From the NCBI GenBank assembly GCA_900759575.1, contig CAAEVU010000193.1, positions 1 through 9,403 on the forward strand: DNA of 9,403 nt. Reading direction: 5' to 3'. The stretch is from Clostridia bacterium. GTDB taxonomy: Bacteria; Bacillota; Clostridia; Oscillospirales; Acutalibacteraceae. The first letter of the stretch is position 1; every line of letters starts with the position of its first letter. Position numbers and translations under genes: made by a program. Positions 1-6,226 of this stretch are shown here, one piece after another. Under the pieces are notes generated by a model, which worked only from the letters and a program-made list of their open reading frames with translations, was not told where the DNA came from and made no database searches.

Positions 1-1200
1 CGAAGGGGACGGACTGGGTGAAGGGGACGGACTGGGCGAAGGGGACGGACTAGGCGAAGGGGACGGACTGGGTGAAGGGGACGGACTAGGCGAAGGAGAC
101 GGACTAGGTGAAGGGGACGGACTAGGCGAAGGAGACGGACTGGGCGAAGGAGACGGACTGGGTGAAGGAGACGGACTGGGTGAAGGGGATGGACTGGGTG
201 TAGCAGGTTCCTGGAAAAATTGTACAGGGGTAAACCAGTAGGAACCTTCTTCTTTCGTTATGGCGCCGCTTCCACAGATTGCCACTAAAGTGCCCCGGGT
301 GGAGACTGTTCCCACAGATTCCCCGGAAAGGGAGATGCACTGTATGCTGTTTCCCGACTGAGAGTAAAGCAGGTGTTCTTCCCGGTCCATGGCACAGAGA
401 AGGGGGTCGGATACCGCGGGAATGGTGCACATCTTTTGGGGTTCGGAACCGCCATAGCGGTAAACAAACCCGAAGAAGCTGGTGACATAGTAAGAGTCCC
501 CCAGCAGGCAGACCGGAGCCAAGGGGCTGTTGGTGGTGGAAAGAGATTGGGGATTGGAAGAGGGACCCCAAAAGCAGGAGGAACCGCAAGCCACGAACAG
601 CGTCCCCTGGGGTGTGATCTCCAGGAAGGAGATGCCGGAAAAGCTATCCACTTCCTGTTGGTCGCCGTTGGGTTGAGAAAGGCACAAGACCTTGGAATTG
701 CCGGACGTGGTGTAATAAAAACGGCCCTCCCCGTCGCAGTCGAACAGCGCAAGGCTGTCTGCGGAGACAGGAAGAGGCCGAGATGAAACAAAATTCAATT
801 CAGGCAGGGAAAGTTCCGTGAGATAGGAAGCATTCCCCCGGTTTTCCAAAGCAAACAGTCGGTCTCCCCGCAAAGCGGCCCAAACCAGGTCGCTTTCGGA
901 AAAGCCATAGCTGGACATCAGTCTGCCGGAAGTGCGATTCACCGCCAATGCAGCGCCGGAACCGGTCTGGCTTCCGGTATAGGCGAACAGACAAAGATCT
1001 TGCCATTCTTCCAGCATGAGGACAGAATCCCCTTGGGGGACAGATGACACTTGGCTGGGGGAGGGATCAGTCTGTCCCAGAAAAGCCAACAGGAACACCA
1101 GAGACAAAAGAGCACACAGGGACAGAGCCGGGCGCCGCAGTTTGCGCAGCCGTCCGCCCTCAGATTTTTGTCCCATTCCCAAGGACCCAGTCCCTTTCAT
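1..1200 (-). CDS. Membrane-anchored surface protein with Ser-Pro repeat stalk (partial, C-terminus beyond left edge)
   Basis: The frame is open from ATG at 1200 to base 1 without a stop, giving at least 400 residues. Residues 1-23 are basic, and about 24-42 are hydrophobic (PALSLCALLSLVFLLAFLG), a signal anchor or signal peptide; there is no good lipobox. Residues about 65-330 form a Cys-, Gly- and aromatic-rich region with recurrent short strands around GDRLFAL, GRFYYTTSGN, GTLFVACG and GDSYYVT, which resembles a beta-propeller, but I cannot name a family. From residue 335 to the edge it is a pure Pro-Ser dipeptide run (33 PS units visible), the kind of extended linker that spans a cell wall. 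The start has GGGGTGA 6 nt upstream and lies 16 bp after the DUF4364 stop, so the two are probably cotranscribed. The function is unknown; an extracytoplasmic sensor or binding role is inference. Any domain after the stalk lies outside the window. Confidence 0.85.
   Translation of the reverse strand, partial: MKGTGSLGMGQKSEGGRLRKLRRPALSLCALLSLVFLLAFLGQTDPSPSQVSSVPQGDSVLMLEEWQDLCLFAYTGSQTGSGAALAVNRTSGRLMSSYGFSESDLVWAALRGDRLFALENRGNASYLTELSLPELNFVSSRPLPVSADSLALFDCDGEGRFYYTTSGNSKVLCLSQPNGDQQEVDSFSGISFLEITPQGTLFVACGSSCFWGPSSNPQSLSTTNSPLAPVCLLGDSYYVTSFFGFVYRYGGSEPQKMCTIPAVSDPLLCAMDREEHLLYSQSGNSIQCISLSGESVGTVSTRGTLVAICGSGAITKEEGSYWFTPVQFFQEPATPSPSPSPSPSPSPSPSPSPSPSPSPSPSPSPSPSPSPSPSPSPSPSPSPSPSPSPSPSPSPSPSPS
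2..199 (-). repeat. 18-bp tandem repeat array, 11 copies, encoding (Ser-Pro)n
   Basis: On the plus strand the unit reads gaaggggacggactgggt, repeated eleven times head to tail and continuing to the window edge. On the minus strand each unit encodes six residues, SPSPSP. The copies differ at four places (TCC/TCT, CCG/CCA, CCC/CCT, TCA/TCG), and every one is a third codon position in the frame of the surface protein. The peptide is therefore invariant while the DNA has drifted. Such arrays can change copy number by slippage or recombination and may be collapsed in short-read assemblies. Confidence 0.95.
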
Positions 1201-1216
1201 TGGTGGTCACCCCGTG

Positions 1217-1807
1217 TTACAAACGATCCGTGTGTTCCCGGAAAAATGTTTTTGCCAGACCAGTATCCCCAGTAAGGGCGGCAAGAACCAGCTGGTAGAT
1301 CCCTTCCGGATCTTTATGGAACCGTTCCTTGACCATTTCTGCTTGGGCTTTGTCAGGCACATACAGGGAAATAGCCATCAGTTCCATTTCCCCGCCGGAA
1401 ATATGGCAGGTGATTTGAAGACCCCGTTCCGTTTCTTGAAGATCTACCCGATTTTCCCGTTGAGCGCGGGCTTGAGACAGCATGGTAAAAGCTGCTTCCA
1501 AAGCTTTGTCCCGCACAGAAAGGGGAAGGGTCGCATCCAAACTGTTGGCGATCTCTTTTCCGGCAGGGGTGACGGTATAGTAGCCGTCTTCCTCCTGGGA
1601 GATATTCCCTTGGTCAAGCAACGTGGCCAGAGCGTCCTCCACCTCGAAATAATTGGCAAGACCTTTTTCTTGAATGATCTGGATCAGGTCCCGCCGGGCT
1701 AGAGGAGCTCCCACGCTGGATAAAATATAGCACAGCAAAATGCGAATATCATTTTTGTGCCAAAGCCCGCCAGGTTCAACGCCGGCGGAAAAAGCATCTT
1801 GCTTCAT
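1217..1807 (-). CDS. DUF4364 family protein (winged-helix-like)
   Basis: This 196-residue protein matches the DUF4364 family (Pfam PF14277), found mainly in Clostridia and of unknown biochemical role. Residues about 18-85 read as a winged-helix fold: a first helix around NDIRILLCYILSSVGAPL, a helical stretch with VEDALATLLDQGNI, then the wing EEDGYYTVTPAGKEIANSL. The C-terminal half (about 120-196) is alternating beta and alpha, with RGLQITCHISGGEMELMAI followed by a helical region. The length is near what I expect for the family. The start is supported by AGAAAGGAAG seven bases upstream and by a promoter just beyond. It is followed after 16 bp by the Ser-Pro surface protein gene. A DNA-binding regulatory role is plausible from the fold but not shown. 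Confidence 0.85.
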   Translation of the reverse strand: MKQDAFSAGVEPGGLWHKNDIRILLCYILSSVGAPLARRDLIQIIQEKGLANYFEVEDALATLLDQGNISQEEDGYYTVTPAGKEIANSLDATLPLSVRDKALEAAFTMLSQARAQRENRVDLQETERGLQITCHISGGEMELMAISLYVPDKAQAEMVKERFHKDPEGIYQLVLAALTGDTGLAKTFFREHTDRL

Positions 1808-1854
1808 GGGCCAACTTCCTTTCTAAGGCAAGCTCACTATAAAGAACTAATACT

Positions 1855-1883
1855 ATTATACTGATTTTTAGATATTGCCGCAA
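1855..1883 (-). promoter_or_regulatory. Sigma-A promoter of the DUF4364 unit
   Basis: On the minus strand TTGCGG (1878-1883) and a perfect TATAAT (1855-1860) are separated by exactly 17 bp. Transcription would start near 1848, about 40 nt before the ATG at 1807. The promoter sits between the flippase stop at 1921 and the DUF4364 start, so the DUF4364 pair has its own transcription start. No convincing terminator separates it from the flippase gene, so read-through from upstream may add to expression. Confidence 0.75.
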
Positions 1884-1920
1884 TAGAAATTTGGCGAGAA
1901 TCCAAGGAATTTTACTGTTT

Positions 1921-3213
1921 TCACTTGTTGCCGCTGCTGGGTGTTTCCGGCATAGGTTGGCGCATGAGGTGCCGGTTCTTCACTATGACCGTCAGACGGA
2001 ATGCCAGAATAGAACCTTCGGTGATGGTGGTGAGCACGCAGAGGGCCACCAGGCTGATTCCCCAAACAGTCCAGATCACACCGGCGCCCAGCAGGTAAAC
2101 CACAGTGCCGAAAATCACGGAGATGTTGGCGTATTTTGCAAGGCCCATGGCGCCCAAAGTGGGATAACCAAGCACATAGTTGGGGAAGGCGAACACGGCC
2201 ACGGGAATGAGCAGCCGCAGAGGAAGCACCACTTGGGTGCCTTCTTTTCCCAGCCACAGCACCAGAAGGGGCTCGGCAAAGATGAATACAAAGGCGCATC
2301 CCAAAAGGATGATGGGATATACCAGAAGCATGGCCTTTTTGATCAGGCCAAAGTTCCGGTGTTTCATCATGTGGGGGTAAAGGCTGTCCGCAATGGGGGA
2401 CATACCGCTTCGGGCAGCGCCGATGATCTTATCCGCGTTGGTGTAAAGGCCGGTAGCGGAAGCGCCCACCGTGGCGTTCAAAAGGATGCCGTTCAAATTG
2501 GAATTGATGGAGGAGGCCACTTTGGACAGGAAAAACTGGGAAGATTCTTTCAGCTCGGTCCAGATCTCCTTCCAGGTGACGTGGCAGAAGCGAATCCCCA
2601 CCTTGCAGAACAAATGCCAATAGACAAATACAATGGCGCCAATATTGCCAATGGCGGTGAACAGAGGCACCATGTAGTAGTCTCCCGGCTGATGTACGAA
2701 CAGGAAGATCATCAGGGTGGCGAAAAACTTGATGGCCACCGCCCGAATGGTGATGGTGGACATCTGTTCCAGGCCCCGGTACATGAAATCGGGTAAAAGG
2801 GCGTATGTGCAGACGGAAATCAGGTAAAAAGCGTATACCAGCACCTGGCTCATGTCCGGCAGGGAAGGTGTGATGAACACAAAGAGGATCAGGAAAGACA
2901 AGGCCATAAACAGCGCCTTGGAAATGATCACACAGGTAAGAATTTTGGAAAGCAGGGGCCTGTTTTCCCGATTGCGGGAGATCTTGGCGGTGGCGGAGTA
3001 AATAAATCCAAAGTCAATGAGGATTTGGAAAAAGTTGGTGGCGTATTGGGCGGCGCCCAGCACACCGATCCTGTCCAGGCCCAGCACCCGCATCTGATAG
3101 CCCTGGGTGAGAAGTCCCAACGCCATGTTGGAAAATTGCAGGATGTAGAGCATCACCGTGTTTTCCAAAAGACCGCCCCGGCGGCGGTCCTTCCATTTCT
3201 GTTTTAGATCCAT
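1921..3213 (-). CDS. Polysaccharide/oligosaccharide flippase (Wzx-like, MOP superfamily)
   Basis: This 430-residue polytopic membrane protein has the look of the polysaccharide biosynthesis/export family (Polysacc_synt, PST branch of the MOP flippases). These proteins move lipid-linked glycans from the inner to the outer face of the cytoplasmic membrane. The N-terminus has a basic stretch (KQKWKDRRRGG) followed by the first helices, with QMRVLGLDRIGVLGAAQYATNF resembling the family's conserved first loop. A second half begins near residue 215 (SSQFFLSKVASSINSNLNGI). At 430 residues it is a little shorter than many relatives of about 480, so perhaps 12 rather than 14 helices. The start has AAAGGAGA five bases upstream. 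It lies 11 bp after the glycosyltransferase gene and is probably cotranscribed with it. The substrate cannot be read from the sequence. Confidence 0.85.
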   Translation of the reverse strand: MDLKQKWKDRRRGGLLENTVMLYILQFSNMALGLLTQGYQMRVLGLDRIGVLGAAQYATNFFQILIDFGFIYSATAKISRNRENRPLLSKILTCVIISKALFMALSFLILFVFITPSLPDMSQVLVYAFYLISVCTYALLPDFMYRGLEQMSTITIRAVAIKFFATLMIFLFVHQPGDYYMVPLFTAIGNIGAIVFVYWHLFCKVGIRFCHVTWKEIWTELKESSQFFLSKVASSINSNLNGILLNATVGASATGLYTNADKIIGAARSGMSPIADSLYPHMMKHRNFGLIKKAMLLVYPIILLGCAFVFIFAEPLLVLWLGKEGTQVVLPLRLLIPVAVFAFPNYVLGYPTLGAMGLAKYANISVIFGTVVYLLGAGVIWTVWGISLVALCVLTTITEGSILAFRLTVIVKNRHLMRQPMPETPSSGNK

Positions 3214-3224
3214 AGCGTCTCCTT

Positions 3225-4208
3225 TCAGTTCAGACGTCCTTTCAATTTAAACAGCAGAGCGATCAGCCAATACTGGCGCTTTTCAAGCAAGCTCAAAAGC
3301 AGGCGGTGGACACGGCTCAGCCGGTTGAGATAGCTGCACTGACGGTAATCCGGGAACCATTTGTTCAAATAGTCCCGGAATTCCTTCAGCAGAGGATGTT
3401 TCCGATCAATGAGCAGCACCCGCACCGAGGCGGTGAGGTAGGCGTGGAACAGAGTCAAATAACAAAATTCCTGCCGGTATTTTTCAAAAAGGCCCTTTTC
3501 TTTAAAGTAGGCAAACAAGTCGTCAAAGGCCAAAAGGATCTCCCGGTTCCGGTCCGCGTTCTTATTTTTGGTGATGGAGCCGGTCCGGCTCAGGTAGTCG
3601 TATCCCACATAGCTGAGGAACACCACCCGGCTGGCGGCGACCAACAATTTGGGTGTGGTGCGAATGTCCTCATACCACACTCTGGGGGGGAACAGGATTC
3701 CCGTCCGCACAAGAAGCTCCCGGCGGTACAGCCGGCACCAAGCGGAGGGAGCCATCAGCAGCAGGTCCGGCCGTTCCCCAATGGTCAGGCTCCTGTCTTT
3801 GGGCACGTCCTCCACAAAGGTTTGCAGGGTGTTGCCCTGCTCGTCCACCGAGCGGAATCCGAACATCACCAGGTCCGCTTCTTCCCGCAGACCGGCTTCC
3901 AAGGTTTTTTCCAGCAGCTCCGGCTCGATCCAGTCGTCGCTGTCCACCAGAAGGACCCAGTCCCCTGTGGCGGCTTTGATCCCGGTGTTTCTGGCGCCCC
4001 CCAAGCCCTGGTTCTTTTGGTGGATCACCTGGATTCGAGAGTCCTTCTGAGCAAGTTTATCGCACAGCGCCCCGCTTCCGTCTGTGGAGCCGTCGTCTAC
4101 CAGCAGCAGTTCAAAATCCGGCTCGGTTTGAGCCAGAATGGAATCCACACATTTGACAAGATACCCCTCCACATTGTATACCGGCACAATGACCGTCGCT
4201 TTTGGCAT
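3225..4208 (-). CDS. Family 2 glycosyltransferase (GT-A fold)
   Basis: This 327-residue cytoplasmic or membrane-associated enzyme transfers a sugar from a nucleotide-activated donor. It shows the GT2 landmarks in order: VIVPVYN at 6-12, the nucleotide-binding VDDGSTD at 37-43, the NQGLGGARNTGI segment at about 66-77, the metal-binding DSDD at 89-92, and WYEDI at 178-182 in the place of the usual catalytic-base ED motif. The C-terminal 100 residues are basic and amphipathic, ending in LLFKLKGRLN, which suggests membrane contact. The start is ATG at 4208 with a modest ribosome binding site (GCAGGGTG) five bases upstream. It is the first gene of a unit with the flippase, fitting assembly and export of a surface glycan. 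Donor and acceptor are unknown. No frameshift or missing motif is seen. Confidence 0.93.
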   Translation of the reverse strand: MPKATVIVPVYNVEGYLVKCVDSILAQTEPDFELLLVDDGSTDGSGALCDKLAQKDSRIQVIHQKNQGLGGARNTGIKAATGDWVLLVDSDDWIEPELLEKTLEAGLREEADLVMFGFRSVDEQGNTLQTFVEDVPKDRSLTIGERPDLLLMAPSAWCRLYRRELLVRTGILFPPRVWYEDIRTTPKLLVAASRVVFLSYVGYDYLSRTGSITKNKNADRNREILLAFDDLFAYFKEKGLFEKYRQEFCYLTLFHAYLTASVRVLLIDRKHPLLKEFRDYLNKWFPDYRQCSYLNRLSRVHRLLLSLLEKRQYWLIALLFKLKGRLN

Positions 4209-4241
4209 AGCTACACCCTGCTTTCTATTTATGCGGTTATT

Positions 4242-4308
4242 CTGCCCAGTTTCGCAGTATTTTTTGTGTTGGGCAGTTCACGGCAGGCAGGGAAGGTTCC
4301 GCTGCCTG
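4242..4308 (-). promoter_or_regulatory. Structured leader of the glycosyltransferase-flippase mRNA
   Basis: The predicted leader is about 120 nt and contains two inverted repeats. The first, at 4284-4308, pairs CAGGCAG with CTGCCTG and can extend inward by GG/CC past one bulged base. The second, at 4242-4276, pairs CTGCCCA with TGGGCAG across a 21-nt A-rich loop. Neither is followed by a U-run, so they are not plain terminators. They may tune mRNA stability or translation. No known riboswitch class is recognised. Confidence 0.4.
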
Positions 4309-4333
4309 AAATTTTCACCATATAGCTGCGGTT

Positions 4334-4362
4334 ATTATACACGCTCTGAGGGCTTTTTGCAA
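4334..4362 (-). promoter_or_regulatory. Sigma-A promoter of the glycosyltransferase-flippase unit
   Basis: On the minus strand TTGCAA (4357-4362) and a perfect TATAAT (4334-4339) are spaced by 17 bp. Transcription would begin near 4327, leaving a leader of about 120 nt before the ATG at 4208. Confidence 0.75.
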
Positions 4363-4462
4363 ATTTTGCCTTTCTGCAAGCTGAGAGCGGACTGGGAAAG
4401 GAGGACGGTTCTGGGAAAAGTGGCGGAGGAACCTTGGTTCGAAAAAAAGCAGGCAGAAAAAT

Positions 4463-4528
4463 GCAAAGTAAACTTGACATTTTTTGCAAAGTAAACTATA
4501 CTAAAATCGCAAAGTGAACTTAGCAAAG
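4463..4528 (+). repeat. Direct-repeat operator array over the XRE gene promoter
   Basis: Three near-identical 13-mers start exactly 23 bp apart: GCAAAGTAAACTT at 4463, GCAAAGTAAACTA at 4486 and GCAAAGTGAACTT at 4509. A truncated GCAAAG copy at 4523 runs into the ribosome binding site. The first overlaps the -35 box, the second fills the spacer and enters the -10 box, and the third lies at the predicted transcription start. This placement is what repression by the adjacent XRE protein would need, so autoregulation is inferred. Confidence 0.7.
4474..4502 (+). promoter_or_regulatory. Consensus sigma-A promoter of the XRE-membrane protein operon
   Basis: A perfect TTGACA (4474-4479) is followed after 17 bp by TATACT (4497-4502). 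Transcription would start near 4509, so the leader is only about 36 nt. Such a strong promoter covered by repeats fits a normally repressed, autoregulated gene. Confidence 0.85.
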
Positions 4529-4544
4529 AAAGGGGGAGACGGCG

Positions 4545-4769
4545 ATACATACCAGGATTCCAGAACTGCGCCGGGAGCGGAAGCTTTCCCAAGAGGAATT
4601 GGCCCGGGCGGTGGGCACCACCCGGCAGACAATCACATCCATTGAGGTGGGAAGGTATACGGCGTCCCTGCCCCTGGCGTACAAGATTGCCCATTTTTTT
4701 GGTTTGACCATTGAAGAGGTGTTTGATTTTTCCGAATTAGAAGGGGAGGTTCGCCATGGAGGAGTATAA
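4545..4769 (+). CDS. Small XRE-family helix-turn-helix regulator, apparent ATA start
   Basis: The frame encodes 74 residues that are almost entirely one Cro/CI-type HTH domain: RIPELRRERKLSQEELA at 4-20, the recognition-helix region TTRQTITSIEVGRY at 25-38, and SLPLAYKIAHFFGLTIEEVF at 41-60. This is the compact YozG-like type common in Firmicutes. The frame has no ATG at all. It is bounded upstream by TAG at 4521, and between there and the conserved domain no GTG or TTG occurs. ATA at 4545 lies six bases after the strong GGGGGAG site and falls where relatives begin (typically M-x-x-R-I-x-E-L-R). So it either uses a rare AUA start, which would keep translation low, or has lost its ATG by mutation or sequencing error. 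The end overlaps the next gene by 14 bp, suggesting translational coupling. It probably represses its own operon. Confidence 0.75.
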   Translation: MHTRIPELRRERKLSQEELARAVGTTRQTITSIEVGRYTASLPLAYKIAHFFGLTIEEVFDFSELEGEVRHGGV

Positions 4770-5211
4770 AAAGAGGATCAAGCGGCAGAACCAGCTGTTG
4801 TGGATCGGCGTGGTACTGCTGGTGGCAATGGACGTAGTATTGGGGATTTTCTGGAATGACTTAGGGTTTTTGGACAGCCGCCAGATGACCGGCCGGGCAG
4901 AGAATATGCAGCGCCTTCTTGTGTATGGGACCCTTATCTATTGCATTGTCCGGCTGGTGATGAATCGGAAAAAGCTGAAAAACCCCTTCCAGTTGGAGGA
5001 GGAAAGCCGCTGGCAAAAAGATGAGCGGCGGGGCCCGGGGGGGGAAAAAGCCGCCAAACTCAGCGGGGACCTGCCCCTGGTGGGGCTGGCCGTGGCAGTG
5101 TTTGTGACCAGCCTATATAATATGGATATGTTCAACGCTTTGTATTGGACCTTGCTGGGAGCCATCGCTGTGCGGGCAGTTGTCTGGCTGTATTACAACC
5201 GGAAATATTGA
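4756..5211 (+). CDS. Four-helix membrane protein paired with XRE regulator
   Basis: The protein has 151 residues. A basic N-terminus (KKRIKRQ) is followed by predicted membrane segments at about 15-33, 54-69, 107-121 and 127-146. They form two hairpins joined by a charged cytoplasmic loop (about 70-105, containing RRGPGGEKAAK). I do not recognise a named family with certainty; the loop's KDER-type segment and the pairing with a compact XRE gene recall DUF2178-like proteins, but the match is loose. AAGGGGAGG six bases upstream supports the ATG at 4756, which lies inside the end of the regulator gene. The pairing suggests a membrane partner that senses a signal or antagonises the regulator, or simply its regulated target. 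This is inference. Confidence 0.8.
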   Translation: MEEYKKRIKRQNQLLWIGVVLLVAMDVVLGIFWNDLGFLDSRQMTGRAENMQRLLVYGTLIYCIVRLVMNRKKLKNPFQLEEESRWQKDERRGPGGEKAAKLSGDLPLVGLAVAVFVTSLYNMDMFNALYWTLLGAIAVRAVVWLYYNRKY

Positions 5212-5236
5212 CCCGCCGTGGCGGATGTGATACAAT
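5208..5236 (+). promoter_or_regulatory. Promoter of the DegV gene, overlapping the preceding stop codon
   Basis: TTGACC (5208-5213) and TACAAT (5231-5236) are separated by 17 bp. The -35 hexamer includes the TGA of the preceding gene. The spacer begins with a 12-bp inverted repeat, CCGCC-GT-GGCGG (5213-5224), which could be an operator or a small 3' hairpin for the upstream transcript. The leader to the ATG at 5319 is about 75 nt. Confidence 0.65.
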
Positions 5237-5318
5237 AGTAAAAACCTTCGGCCCGGGAAAAAACGGAAGCCGGCGGGGCATATTCACCGATTTTGATTTG
5301 AGAAAGAGTGGGGAACAC

Positions 5319-6155
5319 ATGGTTAAGATCGTGACCGACAGCTCTTGTGACATCAGCCTGGAGCGGTGCGCGGAGCTGGGTGTGGAGCTTTTGCCCATCA
5401 CCGTGAATTTTGGAGAGGAAAGTTACCGCGCCAATCTGGACATTACAAATGAGGAATTTTACGAGAAACTGGCTGCTGTCCAGGAACTTCCCAAGACGGC
5501 CCAGATCACTCCAGCCCAGTTCGAGAAGATCTTCCAGCCCTATAAAGAAAGCGGCGACGATGTGGTTTGCCTGTTCATTTCCTCCAAAATGAGCGGCACG
5601 CTCCAGTCCGCCAGGGTGGCGAAAAACATCCTGGGGGCGGAAAACATCCTGTTGCCGGATACATTGAATGTGACGTTTGCCTTGGGCCTGTTGGTGGAGG
5701 AAGCAGTAAAAATGCGGGACGCGGGCATGACCGGCGCGGAGATCGTGGCAAAGATCGAGGAGTTGATCCCCCGTATCCGTCTGTTTGCCATGATTGAGGA
5801 CCTGAAATACCTGAAAATGGGCGGACGGCTTTCCGCTACCAGCGCATTGGTTGCCAGCATCCTGGGGATCTGCCCCATCATCACCTTGAAGGACGGTCTG
5901 GTGGAAGTGGTGGGCAAAGCCCGGGGCAAGAAAGCGGCGTTTGCGGCCATTCGGAAATTTGTGGAGAAAGAACCGATTTCTTCGGATTACTGCGTGACCT
6001 TGGGCAACGCCAATGTGCCTGAGAACTGCAAGGCTTTTGAGGAGTACATGGGGGACCTGCTGAAAAAGCGGGAAGTGCATGTTTCTTCCATCGGCAGCAT
6101 TGTGGGAACGCATACCGGTCCCGGCGCTGTGGGATTGGCTTACATCAAGAAATAA
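5319..6155 (+). CDS. DegV family (FakB-like) fatty acid-binding protein
   Basis: This 278-residue protein has the size and motif order of the DegV family. Members bind a fatty acid in a buried tunnel, and the FakB members present it to the kinase FakA for phosphorylation and entry into phospholipid synthesis. Visible motifs are VTDSSCDIS at 5-13, PKTAQITPAQF at 58-68, FISSKMSGTLQSA at 86-98, LKYLKMGGRLS at 162-172, KARGKK at 200-205 and the C-terminal GTHTGPGAVGLAY at 263-275. T60, the serines at 88-92 and H265 lie in the motifs that hold the lipid carboxylate in studied relatives. Only the ATG at 5319 gives the family N-terminus; the frame stays open 58 codons upstream, but that overlaps the promoter and the previous gene. 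It is transcribed alone, ending in a terminator. No fakA-type kinase is in the window. Confidence 0.93.
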   Translation: MVKIVTDSSCDISLERCAELGVELLPITVNFGEESYRANLDITNEEFYEKLAAVQELPKTAQITPAQFEKIFQPYKESGDDVVCLFISSKMSGTLQSARVAKNILGAENILLPDTLNVTFALGLLVEEAVKMRDAGMTGAEIVAKIEELIPRIRLFAMIEDLKYLKMGGRLSATSALVASILGICPIITLKDGLVEVVGKARGKKAAFAAIRKFVEKEPISSDYCVTLGNANVPENCKAFEEYMGDLLKKREVHVSSIGSIVGTHTGPGAVGLAYIKK

Positions 6156-6160
6156 ACAGA

Positions 6161-6184
6161 AGCGGGCCCACGGGCCCGTTTTTT
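6161..6184 (+). terminator. Intrinsic terminator after the DegV gene
   Basis: A G+C-rich hairpin, CGGGCC-CACG-GGCCCG, is extended by a G-U and A-U pairs into the flanks. It is followed by TTTTTT and starts a few bases after the TAA at 6153-6155. It is a classical Rho-independent terminator and separates the DegV gene from the next pair. Confidence 0.92.
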
Positions 6185-6226
6185 GCTATAGGTCCAATGC
6201 ACTTGGCAGAAAAAGGGGGCGTGACG

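Larger units (their letters stand above)
4209..4544. other. Divergent intergenic region (336 bp) holding two outward promoters
   Basis: This is the only gene-free stretch above 300 bp. Its left third is the leader of the minus-strand glycan unit, then comes that unit's promoter at 4334-4362. Its right end has the plus-strand promoter and repeat operators of the XRE gene at 4463-4528. The middle (about 4363-4462) contains only a short palindrome, GAACCTTGGTTC at 4429-4440. No RNA gene or ORF with coding character is seen in it. Confidence 0.7.

Noticed and set aside
2..199. CRISPR array
   Set aside because: The units are contiguous 18-mers with no unique spacers, and they encode a regular dipeptide.
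122..791. Minus-strand frames of 155 and 168 codons in the two other phases over the surface protein
   Set aside because: The continuous frame from 1200 to the edge explains the region, and the third-position pattern of the repeats selects that frame over the others.
1884..1920. Intrinsic terminator after the flippase gene
   Set aside because: Only a weak, bulged TTGG/CCAA hairpin followed by ATTTCTATT is present, which is too poor to call.
1891..2796. Open frame of 301 codons on the plus strand opposite the flippase
   Set aside because: It is Gly/His/Gln-rich with no family resemblance; the minus strand encodes a clear membrane protein.
3306..4325. Open frame of 339 codons on the plus strand opposite the glycosyltransferase
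   Set aside because: The minus-strand frame has all GT2 motifs, while this one has no domain and unlikely composition.
5145..5318. Extended N-terminus of the DegV protein
   Set aside because: The 58 extra codons overlap the previous gene and the promoter, and the family N-terminus matches the ATG at 5319.
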